Below are positions 24,240-33,253 of a stretch of 64,000 nucleotides of DNA, one piece after another. The translations under genes were made by a program, and so were the position numbers. The DNA is from Streptomyces aurantiogriseus (lineage in GTDB: Bacteria; Actinomycetota; Actinomycetes; Streptomycetales; Streptomycetaceae). Numbering within the stretch: the first letter of the stretch is position 1; each line of letters begins with the position of its first letter. Below the pieces are notes generated by a model. That model had not been told where the DNA came from, searched no databases, and saw nothing but the letters and a program-made list of their open reading frames with translations. The stretch covers positions 62,001 through 126,000 of the forward strand of contig NZ_BMSX01000021.1 in NCBI RefSeq assembly GCF_014649375.1, written 5' to 3'.

Positions 24240-24534
24240 CGTGTCGGGTTCCTTCCCTCCCCCCGAGGGCATGGCGGGAACGAGGGACCTCGACCCACCG
24301 ACGGGGACCATAGCGGCAGAAGGCGCTACAGCGGAATGGTGTGCGACACGCCTCTTGATCTCAGGCCGCTGTCATATGCCGCGATCCCTACCGCAGTTGG
24401 GCAGGGTGGGAGAGACGCGGGAATGACGAACGTCACGTCGGCACGGGGTTTGGCGGCCGAGGGGCGTGCCCTGGGTCACGTGGCCGCTGTCACCCGTGCC
24501 CGTCCCGCTGTCACGCGCGCCCGCCACCGCGGCC

Positions 24535-25620
24535 TCACGCGTCCGGCCGCACCACCCCGAGGATCGGCATGGAACCGGCCCCCGCCAGTGTGATCGTCCG
24601 GCCCGGGCGCGGGGCGTGGACGATCGTGCCGTCGCCCACGTACAGCGCGACATGGCTGGCGTCGTCGAAGTAGATGATCAGGTCGCCGGGGCGCATGTCC
24701 TTGACGTCGACGCGCGTCAGCTGCCGCCACTGCTCCTGCGAGGTGCGCGGGATGGTGACGCCGCCGTCCGCCCAGGCCTGGGAGGTCAGGCCGGAGCAGT
24801 CGAAGGAGCCCGGGCCTTCGGCGCCCCACTCGTACGGCTTGCCGATCTGGGCGGTGGCGTACTGGACGGCCTTCTGCCCCTGCGCGGTGCCCTTGCTCTT
24901 GAGATCGTCGAGTATGCCGGTGTCCAGCCAGGCGGTCTGCGCCTGCTGGGCGGCCTGTTCCTGGAGTTGGGCGAGGCGCTCCTTCTCCTCCTTCTCCAGT
25001 TCGGACTCGAGCTTCTCGGCCGCCGAGATCTGTTTCTCGATCTTCTTCTGGGCCTCCGCCTTGGCCTTCCGGTTGACCTCCAGCTTCTGCCACTGGGCGG
25101 AGGCGTCGTTGGCGTACTGCTCCAAGTCCTGCTGTGTGCGGGTCAGTTCCCCGAGCAGCCCCTGGGTCGCCCGCTGCCCCTGGATCACCCGGCCGGCCCC
25201 GTCGAGGAAGTCGCTCGGGTCGTCACTGAGCAACAACTGGGCCTCGTCCGGCAATCCGCCACTGCGGTACTGGGAGCTGGCCGCTCTGCCCGCGCGGTCC
25301 TTCAGCGCGTCGAGCTTCTCGCGGCCTTCCACGATCTTCTTGGCCAGCTCGACGATCTCCTTGGACTGCTGCTCGGCCTTCTCCTCGGCCGCGTTGTAGG
25401 CGTCGGTGGCGACCGCGGCGTCGTGATAGAGCGTGTCGAGCTTCGCGCGGATCGCCTCGAGGTCCTTGCTGTGCGTGGGCGGTGGGGTCAGCGTGGGAGC
25501 GGTCGTGGGCGCCGGTGAGGGAGTCGGACTGGCGAACGCCGTACCCGGCACCGCCAGCACGGTGACCGCGCAGACCACCATCACGGCCGCCGCGATCAGG
25601 CCGCGCTTGCCCGTACCCAT
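24535..25620 (-). CDS. secreted NlpC/P60 peptidoglycan hydrolase
   Basis: 361 residues. Signal peptide (about 1-30, GLIAAAVMVVCAVTVLAVPG, cleavage after AFA), a Pro/Thr linker, a long coiled coil (about 50-235) and a C-terminal NlpC/P60 domain with catalytic Cys in FDCSGLTSQAW and His in DASHVALYVG. This is the RipA/RpfI-like layout, in which the coiled coil gates a D,L-endopeptidase that cuts the peptide stem during growth or separation. GGGGGA lies 4 nt before ATG. The upstream region holds a 14-bp palindrome; no c-di-AMP riboswitch was seen. Confidence 0.9.
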   Translation of the reverse strand: MGTGKRGLIAAAVMVVCAVTVLAVPGTAFASPTPSPAPTTAPTLTPPPTHSKDLEAIRAKLDTLYHDAAVATDAYNAAEEKAEQQSKEIVELAKKIVEGREKLDALKDRAGRAASSQYRSGGLPDEAQLLLSDDPSDFLDGAGRVIQGQRATQGLLGELTRTQQDLEQYANDASAQWQKLEVNRKAKAEAQKKIEKQISAAEKLESELEKEEKERLAQLQEQAAQQAQTAWLDTGILDDLKSKGTAQGQKAVQYATAQIGKPYEWGAEGPGSFDCSGLTSQAWADGGVTIPRTSQEQWRQLTRVDVKDMRPGDLIIYFDDASHVALYVGDGTIVHAPRPGRTITLAGAGSMPILGVVRPDA

Positions 25621-25671
25621 ACGTCCCCCAAAACTGATTTACCGTCAGTAACTTACGGTCGCCTGGGGGAT

Positions 25672-25685
25672 CGTGTCATGACACG
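25672..25685. promoter_or_regulatory. 14-bp palindrome upstream of the NlpC/P60 gene
   Basis: CGTGTCATGACACG is a perfect palindrome 52 bp before the start codon. Nearby ACCGT and ACGGT arms (about 25640-25660) form a second, weaker dyad. A regulator site is likely, protein unknown. Confidence 0.45.
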
Positions 25686-25806
25686 CCGGAAAACGACAGA
25701 GGTAGTCCTTCCCCCGGCCCCCACTTCGCCATGACGATCTCCCCGCCTTTGTGACGAACGCCTCACGGAGATTGTTCCCGCCCCCGGCGGGTGGGCATGG
25801 ACGAAC

Positions 25807-25872
25807 AGGCTGTCCGCACCGGGTCTACAGGCTATCCGCACCGGGCGTACAGGCTGTCCGCACCAGGGGAAC
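25807..25872. repeat. 22-bp tandem repeat, three units
   Basis: Units at 25807-25828, 25829-25850 and 25851-25872 share AGGCT(G/A)TCCGCACC followed by a variable GGG...AC end. It lies in the 308-bp space between the NlpC/P60 and methyltransferase genes, which holds no ORF with coding character. Confidence 0.75.
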
Positions 25873-25928
25873 GGGCCGTCGGTAAAAGGGAAACGGGCTG
25901 CGGCGCAGGAGGGCTCCGGCCCACCACT

Positions 25929-26777
25929 TCACCCCCGCGGCGCCAACGCCTCCCACTTCACTGTGACTTCCCCCTGCCGCCACCGCACCGGCCCGTCCGT
26001 CACCGGCCAGTCGGTCGTCAGGTCCCGTACCGCGCGGATCCACCGCTGACGGGCGCCGTACGACGCGTAGGGCGCCGCCGCGGCCCAGGCGCGGTCGAAG
26101 TCGCGGAGGAAGGCGTGCACCGGCTCACCGGGCACATTGCGGTGGATGAGGGCCTTCGGGAGGCGTTCCGCCAGGTCCGAGGGCCGGTCGAGGGACCCCA
26201 AGCGGGTCGCGAAGGTGACCGTCCGCGGGCCCCGCGGACCGAGCGCGACCCACACGTGCCGCCGCCCGATCTCGTCACACGTGCCCTCGACGAGCAGCCC
26301 CCCACGGGAGGTCGCCGTCGCCGGCGCGAGCCGCGCGCACAGCCGTTCCCACACGTCGGCGACCTCGTCCTCGTCGTACTGCCGCAGCACATTGGCCGCG
26401 CGGATGAGGTGCGGCCGCCCGGTCACCGGGATCTCGAAGCCGCCGTGCCGGAAGTCGAGCCCCTCGCGCTCGTACGGCTTCGCCGCAGCGACCCGCGCCG
26501 GTTCGATCTCGACGCCCACCACGCGCGCGTGGGGCGCGACGGAGCGCAGCCGGGTGAGCAGTTCGACGGCCGTCCAGGGGGCGGCGCCGTAGCCGAGGTC
26601 GACGGCCACGGGTCCGGTGGCGCGGCGCAGCTCCGCGCCGTGGACCGCGGCGATCCAGCGGTCCATGCGGCGCAGCCGGTTCGGGTTCGTCGTCCCGCGC
26701 GTGACCGTGCCCACGACGGGGGTCCCCCCGCTCGAGCGAAGCCGAGCGTGGGGGAGGGTCGGGGCGCGGGATGTCAT
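25929..26777 (-). CDS. class I SAM-dependent methyltransferase-like protein
   Basis: 282 residues from ATG 26777; TACCCT ends 7 nt upstream on the minus strand. The SAM motif is AVDLGYGAAPWTAVELLTRL and the post-I acidic residue sits in VVGVEIEPARV. The family is widespread in Streptomyces beside mshA; the substrate is unknown. Residues about 6-19 are encoded by a palindromic mobile repeat (26721-26759), so the N-terminus may be newly acquired or the true start may lie downstream. It is divergent from mshA. Confidence 0.8.
   Translation of the reverse strand: MTSRAPTLPHARLRSSGGTPVVGTVTRGTTNPNRLRRMDRWIAAVHGAELRRATGPVAVDLGYGAAPWTAVELLTRLRSVAPHARVVGVEIEPARVAAAKPYEREGLDFRHGGFEIPVTGRPHLIRAANVLRQYDEDEVADVWERLCARLAPATATSRGGLLVEGTCDEIGRRHVWVALGPRGPRTVTFATRLGSLDRPSDLAERLPKALIHRNVPGEPVHAFLRDFDRAWAAAAPYASYGARQRWIRAVRDLTTDWPVTDGPVRWRQGEVTVKWEALAPRG
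26721..26759. repeat. palindromic interspersed element, copy 1 (inside a CDS)
   Basis: 39 bp with core CTCGAGCGAAGCCGAG, flanked by CCCCC and GGGGG arms. It is about 90% identical to 58914-58952 and both are read in the same frame by their host gene. Confidence 0.7.
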
Positions 26778-26895
26778 GCCTATGAGGGTAGGCGGTGAGC
26801 ACAGAAGCAGGACCCGGACGGACGCACCCCGGTCTCGAACGGTTGAGCGATCCCGGTAACGCCTAGGCAAAAACCGCCCCGGAGGACATCCGAGC

Positions 26896-26922
26896 GGAAT
26901 GGGAATGCCCCCCTCCGCTGTT
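26896..26922 (+). promoter_or_regulatory. sigma-R promoter of mshA
   Basis: GGAAT (26896-26900), 19 nt, GTT (26920-26922) fits the SigR consensus GGAAT-N18/19-GTT. mshA is a known target of the thiol-stress sigma factor SigR in S. coelicolor. It lies 64 bp before the GTG. Confidence 0.78.
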
Positions 26923-26985
26923 CCACCCCTTGGAGGGCGCCGCACACCCTCCGTCCGGCATGCCCGCAGCAAGGAGGAACGCCAC

Positions 26986-28323
26986 GTGAGCCAGTACGCC
27001 AACAGGCTCGGGCGTCGCTCTACGGCGGCACCCTCACGGCTCCGGCTCCACCGCCGCCCCCGCCGGGTCGCGATGCTCTCCGTGCACACCTCCCCGCTCC
27101 ACCAGCCCGGCACCGGGGACGCCGGCGGCATGAACGTATACATCGTGGAGCTGGCGCAGCGCCTGGCCGCGATCAACATCGAGGTCGAGATCTTCACGCG
27201 CGCCACGACCGGCGGCCTCCCGCCGGCCGTCGAACTCGCGCCCGGCGTCCTCGTCCGCCATGTCGACGCCGGCCCCTACGAGGGCCTCGCCAAGGAGGAC
27301 CTCCCCGCCCAGCTGTGCGCCTTCACGCACGGCGTGATGCAGGCCTGGGCAGGTCACCGACCCGGCTACTACGACCTCGTCCACTCGCACTACTGGCTCT
27401 CCGGCCACGTCGGCTGGCTCGCCGCCCAGCGCTGGGGCGCCCCCCTGGTGCACGCCATGCACACCATGGCCAAGGTCAAGAACGCCAACCTCGCCGACGG
27501 CGACACCCCCGAGCCCGCCGCCCGCGTCATCGGCGAGACCCAGATCGTCGAGGCCGCCGACCGGCTGATCGCCAACACGGCGGAGGAGGCCGACGAACTC
27601 GTCCGCCACTACAGCGCCGACCCCGCCAAGGTCGCCGTCGTCCACCCCGGCGTCAATCTCGACCGCTTCAGCCCCGCCGACGGCCGCGCCGCCGCCCGCG
27701 CCCGCCTGGATCTCCCCCAGGACGCACTGATCCCCCTCTTCGCGGGCCGCATCCAGCCCCTCAAGGCGCCCGACATCCTCCTGCGCGCCGTGGCCGTCCT
27801 CCTCGACGAGCGGCCCGAGCTGCGTTCCCGCGTCGTCGTCCCCGTCGTCGGCGGCCCCAGCGGCAGCGGCCTCGCCAAGCCGGAGGGCCTGCAGAAACTG
27901 GCCGCCCGCCTCGGCATCTCCGACGTCGTACGCTTCCGGCCACCCGTCGGCCAGGAGCAGCTCGCGGACTGGTTCCGTGCCGCCTCCGTCCTTGTCGTCC
28001 CCTCCTACAGCGAGTCCTTCGGCCTGGTCGCCATAGAGGCGCAGGCGGCCGGTACGCCGGTGCTCGCGGCGGCCGTCGGCGGCCTCCCGGTGGCCGTACG
28101 CGACACGGAGACGGGCTTCCTCGTCCAGGGGCACGACCCCGCCGCCTACGCGCGCGTGCTCGCGCGTTTCGCCGACCACGCCGAACTCCCCGCCCGCATG
28201 GGCGCGGCCGCCGCCCGGCACGCCCAGTCCTTCGGCTGGGACACCGCGGCCGCCGCCACCGCCGACGTCTACACGGCGGCGACCCAGTCCCACCGCCGTC
28301 GCGTACGCTCCCACCATGGGTGA
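26986..28323 (+). CDS. mshA: D-inositol-3-phosphate glycosyltransferase (mycothiol biosynthesis)
   Basis: 445 residues. A GT-B glycosyltransferase family 4 enzyme: N-terminal donor-loop signature [23 protein letters not shown], then C-terminal [12 protein letters not shown] and the EX7E segment [18 protein letters not shown]. It transfers GlcNAc from UDP-GlcNAc to 1L-inositol 3-phosphate, the first step of mycothiol synthesis. AAGGAGGAA lies 7 nt before GTG 26986. The N-terminus has about 20 basic residues before the fold, usual in Streptomyces. A SigR promoter lies upstream. Confidence 0.95.
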   Translation: MSQYANRLGRRSTAAPSRLRLHRRPRRVAMLSVHTSPLHQPGTGDAGGMNVYIVELAQRLAAINIEVEIFTRATTGGLPPAVELAPGVLVRHVDAGPYEGLAKEDLPAQLCAFTHGVMQAWAGHRPGYYDLVHSHYWLSGHVGWLAAQRWGAPLVHAMHTMAKVKNANLADGDTPEPAARVIGETQIVEAADRLIANTAEEADELVRHYSADPAKVAVVHPGVNLDRFSPADGRAAARARLDLPQDALIPLFAGRIQPLKAPDILLRAVAVLLDERPELRSRVVVPVVGGPSGSGLAKPEGLQKLAARLGISDVVRFRPPVGQEQLADWFRAASVLVVPSYSESFGLVAIEAQAAGTPVLAAAVGGLPVAVRDTETGFLVQGHDPAAYARVLARFADHAELPARMGAAAARHAQSFGWDTAAAATADVYTAATQSHRRRVRSHHG

Positions 28324-28816
28324 GCAGCAGCGCGCGACGCAGGTCATCGAGGGCGTCCTGAAGGACGCCGAAGTGGAGTGGGAGAGCCCCGAGCCCGGCA
28401 CCTACGTCGTCCAGCTCCCCGGCACCCGCAAGCTGAAGACGACCGTCTCCCTGATCGCCGGCCGCCACTCCCTGTCGCTGAACGCCTTCGTCATCCGCCA
28501 CCCCGACGAGAACGAGGCCGGCGTCCATCGCTGGCTCCTGGAACGCAACCTCAAGCTGTACGGCGTGAGTTACGCCGTCGACCCCCTCGGCGACGTCTAC
28601 GTCACCGCCCGCCTGCCCCTCTCCGCGGTCACCCCCACCGAGACCGACCGCCTCCTCGGCCAGGTTCTGGAGGCCGCCGACGGCGCCTTCAACACCCTGC
28701 TGGAGCTCGGTTTCGCCTCCGCGATCCGCCGTGAGTACGCCTGGCGCGTCTCCCGCGGCGAGTCCACCCGCAACCTGGACGCCTTCAGCCACCTCACCCG
28801 GCCCCGCTCCGACTGA
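28316..28816 (+). CDS. YbjN-domain protein
   Basis: 166 residues with the YbjN/type III chaperone-like fold ([19 protein letters not shown], then [15 protein letters not shown]). It consistently follows mshA in Streptomyces; the function is unknown. It overlaps the mshA end by 8 bp but also has TACGCT (28304-28309) ending 6 nt before ATG, so a leaderless transcript of its own is likely. It is convergent with the AraC gene, overlapping by 23 bp. Confidence 0.82.
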   Translation: MGEQQRATQVIEGVLKDAEVEWESPEPGTYVVQLPGTRKLKTTVSLIAGRHSLSLNAFVIRHPDENEAGVHRWLLERNLKLYGVSYAVDPLGDVYVTARLPLSAVTPTETDRLLGQVLEAADGAFNTLLELGFASAIRREYAWRVSRGESTRNLDAFSHLTRPRSD

Positions 28817-29777
28817 CCTGCCGCGAACTGCCTCCGACCTGCGGTCGGTCACGGCGTCCGAGAGGGTCGTCGACGGCGGCGAGCCCCTCGCCGGAGGCAC
28901 CAGGCAAGTGAGCCCCGGCGTCGGCTTCCGCCTGACGTGGTCCGCGGGGTCGTCGGCCGCCGGCGGACGTCCCGTAGCGCCCCGGGGTCACCCCCACCAG
29001 CTTCCGGAAGTGCCGGGTGAGATGGGCCTGGTCGTAGAAGCCGGCGGCCACCGCCACCTCGCCCACCGGCCGCCCGTCGAGCAGCAGCCGGCGCGCCCGG
29101 TCGACCCGGCGGGCCGTCAGATACCGGTGCGGCGCGATGCCGTACGCCCCGCTGAACGCCCGTACCAGATGCGCCGGATGGGCCTGGAGGAGCGTGGCGG
29201 CCGTGTCGAGTGCGACGCCCTCGACGAGACGCGCATCGAGAAGCTCGCGCAGCCGGCGCGCGAGGACCGGATCACGGCGCGGTGACGTCACGGCTTCCCG
29301 GGGCCGCAGATGCCCCCGCAGCCGCTCGCCGATCAGCGTCAGCCGGCTGTCCGCCTCCAACTCGTCGCCGGGCCGGGCGAGGGCCGCGTGCAGTTGCCCG
29401 ACCCGCCGCCGCAGCAGGGGATCACGCAGGTCGGGCCCGTCCACCGCGGGCCCGATCAACTCCTCCCCGAGCACACTCGCGTCGAGGTACAGCACCCGCT
29501 TGCGAAAGCCGTCCGGGGTGGCGGGGGAGCCGTTGTGCGGCACGTGCGGCGGCAACAGCGACACCGTGTCGTGCGGCGTCCCGTGCTCGTGCCGGTCGAG
29601 GTCGTACCGCACGGCACCGTCGTCGACGATGAGCAGCGTCCACGCCTCGTGGACGTGCATCGGGTAGGCGTACCCCGTGAAGTGGGCGTGGAAGACCTCC
29701 ACCACGCCCTGGACGCGGGGGCGCCAGGCGGAGACGTCGGCGGTGGGCTGCGCGGCCCTGTGCTGAGCGGCGGCCAT
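28794..29777 (-). CDS. AraC-family regulator with cupin-like sensor domain
   Basis: 327 residues from ATG 29777 (TACGTT ends 6 nt upstream, leaderless). N-terminal AraC ligand-binding cupin (about 25-150, PMHVHEAWTLLIVDDG), then two HTHs (about 190-290: DTAATLLQAHPAHLVRAFSG, VGEVAVAAGFYDQAHLTRHF). A 35-residue Gly/Arg/Asp tail follows the second HTH and reaches into the YbjN gene in antisense; it may be an accretion. It is divergent from the DUF2000 gene, its likely target, with 49 bp between. Confidence 0.84.
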   Translation of the reverse strand: MAAAQHRAAQPTADVSAWRPRVQGVVEVFHAHFTGYAYPMHVHEAWTLLIVDDGAVRYDLDRHEHGTPHDTVSLLPPHVPHNGSPATPDGFRKRVLYLDASVLGEELIGPAVDGPDLRDPLLRRRVGQLHAALARPGDELEADSRLTLIGERLRGHLRPREAVTSPRRDPVLARRLRELLDARLVEGVALDTAATLLQAHPAHLVRAFSGAYGIAPHRYLTARRVDRARRLLLDGRPVGEVAVAAGFYDQAHLTRHFRKLVGVTPGRYGTSAGGRRPRGPRQAEADAGAHLPGASGEGLAAVDDPLGRRDRPQVGGSSRQVSRSGAG

Positions 29778-29826
29778 GCAAAGAACGTACAAGACGGTGT
29801 CGTGGGCCGGACGGCACTCTCGGACC

Positions 29827-30252
29827 ATGAACGACGCACCCATCCGCTTCGACACGAAGATCGCCGTCCTGCTGCGCGAGGACCTGGAGACCTGGCAGCG
29901 CCTGAACGTCACCGCGTTCCTGGTCAGCGGCCTGGGCACGGAGCTCCCCGAGGTGATCGGGGAGCCGTACGAGGACGCGGACGGCGTCCCGTACCTGCCG
30001 ATGTTCCGCCAGCCGGTGCTGGTCTTCGAGGGCACCAAGGAGACGCTGACGGCGGCTCACGCGCGCGTGCTGTCCCGGGCACTCCCGCGCGCGGTGTTCA
30101 CCGGCGACCTCTTCGCCACCGGCAACGACCGCGACAACCGCGCGGCGGTACGGGCCGTGCCGACGGGCGAACTGGACCTGGTGGGGCTGGCGGTGTACGG
30201 CCCGAGGAACGCGGTGGACAAGGTGCTGAAGGGGGCGCGGATGCATCCGTGA
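29827..30252 (+). CDS. DUF2000 protein
   Basis: 141 residues: FDTKIAVLLREDLETWQRLNV opening, YLPMFRQPVLVFEGTKETL middle and LVGLAVYGPRNAVDKVLKG end, as in the DUF2000 family (peptidyl-tRNA-hydrolase-like fold, function unknown). It is frequently divergent from an AraC gene. ATG 29827; a frame extension to 29776 crosses the AraC promoter and is rejected. Confidence 0.8.
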   Translation: MNDAPIRFDTKIAVLLREDLETWQRLNVTAFLVSGLGTELPEVIGEPYEDADGVPYLPMFRQPVLVFEGTKETLTAAHARVLSRALPRAVFTGDLFATGNDRDNRAAVRAVPTGELDLVGLAVYGPRNAVDKVLKGARMHP

Positions 30253-30312
30253 GGGGAGCTGTGACGCCGTCCTTGACGGCAGCCGCGCCGGCAACCGTCG
30301 TGACGCGGACGG

Positions 30313-31638
30313 TCAGGCGGTGCTGACCTCGGGCTCGGCGGCGGAGGCCGGACGGGCGGCGACACCCTTCGCCGACTCGTCGGTCACCCCCGCCTCGTCG
30401 GACGAGTCAGTCACGTCGGTTTCCTCCGTCCCGTCCGTTTCCACGGGCAGTCGGCGCATCAGCACCCAGTACCCCACCCCCGCGACCGTCCCGACGACCG
30501 CGCACAGCCCCCACAGCCACTCCGCCCCGAACCGGTCGATGAGGAAGCCGGAGAGCAGCGGGGCGAGGAGGGACGCCACGGCCCACGACATGGTGTACAT
30601 GCCCTGGTAGCGGCCGCGCCCGTGCACGGGGGAGAGGCGGACGACGAGCCCGGTCTGGGTCGGCGCGTTGACGATCTCGGCGAGGGTCCAGACGCAGACG
30701 GTGAGCGCGAAGACGCCGACCGACCCGGCGAAGGCGGTGAGCCCGAAGCCGTACCCGGCGAGGAGTGAGGAGATCACGAGCAGCCGCATCGGATCCCGGT
30801 GCTCGATGAACCGCGTGACCGGGATCTGCAGGGCGACGATGAGGACGCCGTTGACGGCGATGGCCATGCCGTAGTCGGCCGGGGTGAACCCGGCCGCGCC
30901 CATCGCCACGGGCAGCCCGATCGCGCCCTGCTGGAAGATGAACGCGATCAGGAAGGACAGCCCGACGAGCCCCATGAACCGCCCGTCTCGCACCACGGTC
31001 CCGAGCCCGACGGCGTCCTGAGGGACGGTCTTGGCCGTCTGCTGCGGCCGTGACTCGGGCACCTTGAGGAAGACGACGACCGCACAGAGCAGGGTCATCC
31101 CGGCCTCGATGAGGAACCCGGCGAGATAGCTGAACTCGGCGATGAACCCGGCACCCATGGAGGAGACGGCGAACCCGAGGTTGATGGCCCAGTAGTTGAG
31201 CGAGAAAGCCCGGACCCGGTCCTCGGGCCGCACGATGTCGGCCATCATCGCCTGCACGGCGGGCCGGGAGGCGTTGGAGGCCATACCGACGAGGAAGGCG
31301 ACGGCGGCGATGGCGAAGGGGTGGTGCACGAACCCGAGCAGCGCCACCGAGGCGGCGGTGGAGCTCTGGGCGACGAGCAGCGTGGGCCGCCGCCCGAGCC
31401 GGTCTGCCATGACGCCCCCGCCGAGGGACGAGACGACCCCGCCCAGCCCGTGCAGCGCGGCGACGAGACCGGCGTAGGAGGCGGAGTAGCCGCGGTCGAG
31501 CGTCAGATACAGGGCCATGAAGGTGGCGACGAAGCCGCCGAGCCGGTTGACGAGGGTGCTGGTCCACAGCCACCAGAACTCGCGGGGCAACCCGGAGACG
31601 GTTTCACGGGCGGCACGTCTCAGGGAGGCGACGGACAT
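30313..31638 (-). CDS. major facilitator superfamily exporter (12 TM)
   Basis: 441 residues from ATG 31638 (GGGGGATCC upstream). Twelve hydrophobic helices, with the MFS motif A GGGVMADRLGRRPTLL between helices 2 and 3. The C-terminal 50 residues are an acidic/Thr-rich tail. Substrate unknown; drug efflux of the YdeE/MdtH kind is the closest resemblance. Just upstream GTAAG (31671) and CTTAC (31681) make a short dyad over its promoter. It is divergent from gpmA. Confidence 0.85.
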   Translation of the reverse strand: MSVASLRRAARETVSGLPREFWWLWTSTLVNRLGGFVATFMALYLTLDRGYSASYAGLVAALHGLGGVVSSLGGGVMADRLGRRPTLLVAQSSTAASVALLGFVHHPFAIAAVAFLVGMASNASRPAVQAMMADIVRPEDRVRAFSLNYWAINLGFAVSSMGAGFIAEFSYLAGFLIEAGMTLLCAVVVFLKVPESRPQQTAKTVPQDAVGLGTVVRDGRFMGLVGLSFLIAFIFQQGAIGLPVAMGAAGFTPADYGMAIAVNGVLIVALQIPVTRFIEHRDPMRLLVISSLLAGYGFGLTAFAGSVGVFALTVCVWTLAEIVNAPTQTGLVVRLSPVHGRGRYQGMYTMSWAVASLLAPLLSGFLIDRFGAEWLWGLCAVVGTVAGVGYWVLMRRLPVETDGTEETDVTDSSDEAGVTDESAKGVAARPASAAEPEVSTA

Positions 31639-31789
31639 GGTGGATCCCCCGAATGTAAGCGGCGCTGGCGGTAAGGAGAACTTACGAGGGGAGGCCCGTC
31701 CGAGGCCACTCAATTAACAAACACAGTCAACTGTCCGCCCTTCGAGCCGGGGGCACCGCCCCCCAAACCCTTGGATTACGCTCATACGC

Positions 31790-32551
31790 ATGGCCGACGC
31801 ACCGTACAAGCTGATCCTCCTCCGCCACGGCGAGAGCGAGTGGAACGCGAAGAACCTGTTCACCGGCTGGGTGGACGTCAACCTCAACGAGAAGGGCGAG
31901 AAGGAGGCGGTCCGCGGCGGTGAGCTGCTCAAGGACGCCGGCCTGCTCCCTGACGTCGTGCACACCTCGCTCCAGAAGCGAGCGATCCGCACCGCACAGC
32001 TCGCCCTCGAAGCGGCTGACCGCCACTGGATCCCGGTCCACCGCAGCTGGCGCCTGAACGAGCGCCACTACGGCGCCCTCCAGGGCAAGGACAAGGCCCA
32101 GACCCTCGCCGAGTTCGGCGAGGAGCAGTTCATGCTCTGGCGCCGCTCGTACGACACCCCGCCCCCGCCGCTGGACGACGACTCCGAGTTCTCCCAGGCG
32201 AACGACGCGCGCTACGCGACGATCCCCCCGGAGCTCCGCCCCCGCACGGAGTGCCTCAAGGACGTCGTCAACCGCATGCTCCCCTACTGGTACGACGGCA
32301 TCGTCCCCGACCTCCTGACGGGCCGCACCGTCCTCGTCGCCGCCCACGGCAACAGCCTCCGCGCCCTCGTCAAGCACCTCGACGGCATCTCCGACGCCGA
32401 CATCGCGGGCCTGAACATCCCCACGGGCATCCCCCTGTCCTACGAACTCGACACCGACTTCAAGCCGGTGACCCCGGGCGGCACGTACCTGGACCCGGAG
32501 GCGGCCGCGGCCGCGATCGAGGCGGTCAAGAACCAGGGCAAGAAGAAGTAA
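31790..32551 (+). CDS. gpmA: 2,3-bisphosphoglycerate-dependent phosphoglycerate mutase
   Basis: 253 residues. The phosphohistidine motif [10 protein letters not shown] (His at 13), [14 protein letters not shown], the RHYGALQG loop with catalytic Glu nearby, and second His in [16 protein letters not shown]. It interconverts 3- and 2-phosphoglycerate in glycolysis. The C-terminal KNQGKKK is basic. TACGCA is the only weak -10 upstream; ATG starts at MADAPYK. It is followed by a hairpin whose sequence recurs at 34941. Confidence 0.95.
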   Translation: MADAPYKLILLRHGESEWNAKNLFTGWVDVNLNEKGEKEAVRGGELLKDAGLLPDVVHTSLQKRAIRTAQLALEAADRHWIPVHRSWRLNERHYGALQGKDKAQTLAEFGEEQFMLWRRSYDTPPPPLDDDSEFSQANDARYATIPPELRPRTECLKDVVNRMLPYWYDGIVPDLLTGRTVLVAAHGNSLRALVKHLDGISDADIAGLNIPTGIPLSYELDTDFKPVTPGGTYLDPEAAAAAIEAVKNQGKKK

Positions 32552-32564
32552 GCCCGCCTGAAGA

Positions 32565-32600
32565 AGCCCCCTGCCTGCGGTTTGCTGTCAGGAGGGGGCT
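32565..32600 (+). terminator. gpmA terminator (copy 1 of a duplicated hairpin)
   Basis: AGCCCCCT (32565-32572) pairs with AGGGGGCT (32593-32600). AAGCCCCCTGCCTGCG is identical to 34940-34955. Confidence 0.75.
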
Positions 32601-32656
32601 CTTCCATGCGCTCGGGCCGTGTCTGGGATCTGGCCGTCGTGGTCAGATGCGGCCGG

Positions 32657-33253
32657 CTAGAAAAGGCGGGCGCGCATGTGCTGCGTGAGGTTCTCGAGGA
32701 TCTCGCGCAGCCACGGGCTGCGGACGGCCGGCAGCCGGACCAGGGTGTGCCGGAACGCTCCCGGGTCGGCCCGGAAGGTGTGACGGGGGCGCGGCGCGGG
32801 CGGATCGTCGCGGAGGACGCCGTCGGGCATGCCGCCCGACGTGGGGACGGGCAGGTACGGCTCGGGGAAGGCCAGCCACAGCCACACCCCGAACGGCAGC
32901 GGCACCGGGTACGCCGAGACGGCCCTGGCCGGGGTCCAGGTCTCCCCCGTCTGCGGATGGACCGGCACGAGGAGGATGTCGGCGTCCGTGTCGGGGGCGG
33001 GCCGTCCCGGTCCGGCCAGTACGGCCCGCCGCGCGGGCGGACCCGCGGGCAGCAGGGCGTCGAGGGCGCGTTGGAACACTTCCGCGATCAGGCCGTCCGG
33101 GACGGTCACCGGCCGGCCTTCCGAGGCCGCCAGCAGATGGGCGAGCGCCCGGCCGGCTGCCGCCTCCCACCGCGGGCTCCATGACCACCAGTGGTTCAGC
33201 CCCAGCCGCGGTCCCCAGGTGTTGATCGGCTCGAACGGGGGCGTGCCTTTCCC
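32657..33253 (-). pseudogene. 5'-truncated unknown gene
   Basis: 198 codons of good coding character (INTWGPRLGLNHWWSW, Trp-rich; later VPLPFGVWLWLAFPEPYLPV) ending at TAG 32657. No start codon with a ribosome binding site exists: the frame simply continues into the 5' end of the opposite gene at about 33253, which has unrelated sequence. The family was not recognised. Loss of the 5' end by a rearrangement that joined it to the plus-strand fragment is the best reading. Confidence 0.6.

Noticed and set aside
25621-25790. c-di-AMP (ydaO) riboswitch before the NlpC/P60 gene
   Set aside because: The conserved core sequence could not be found.
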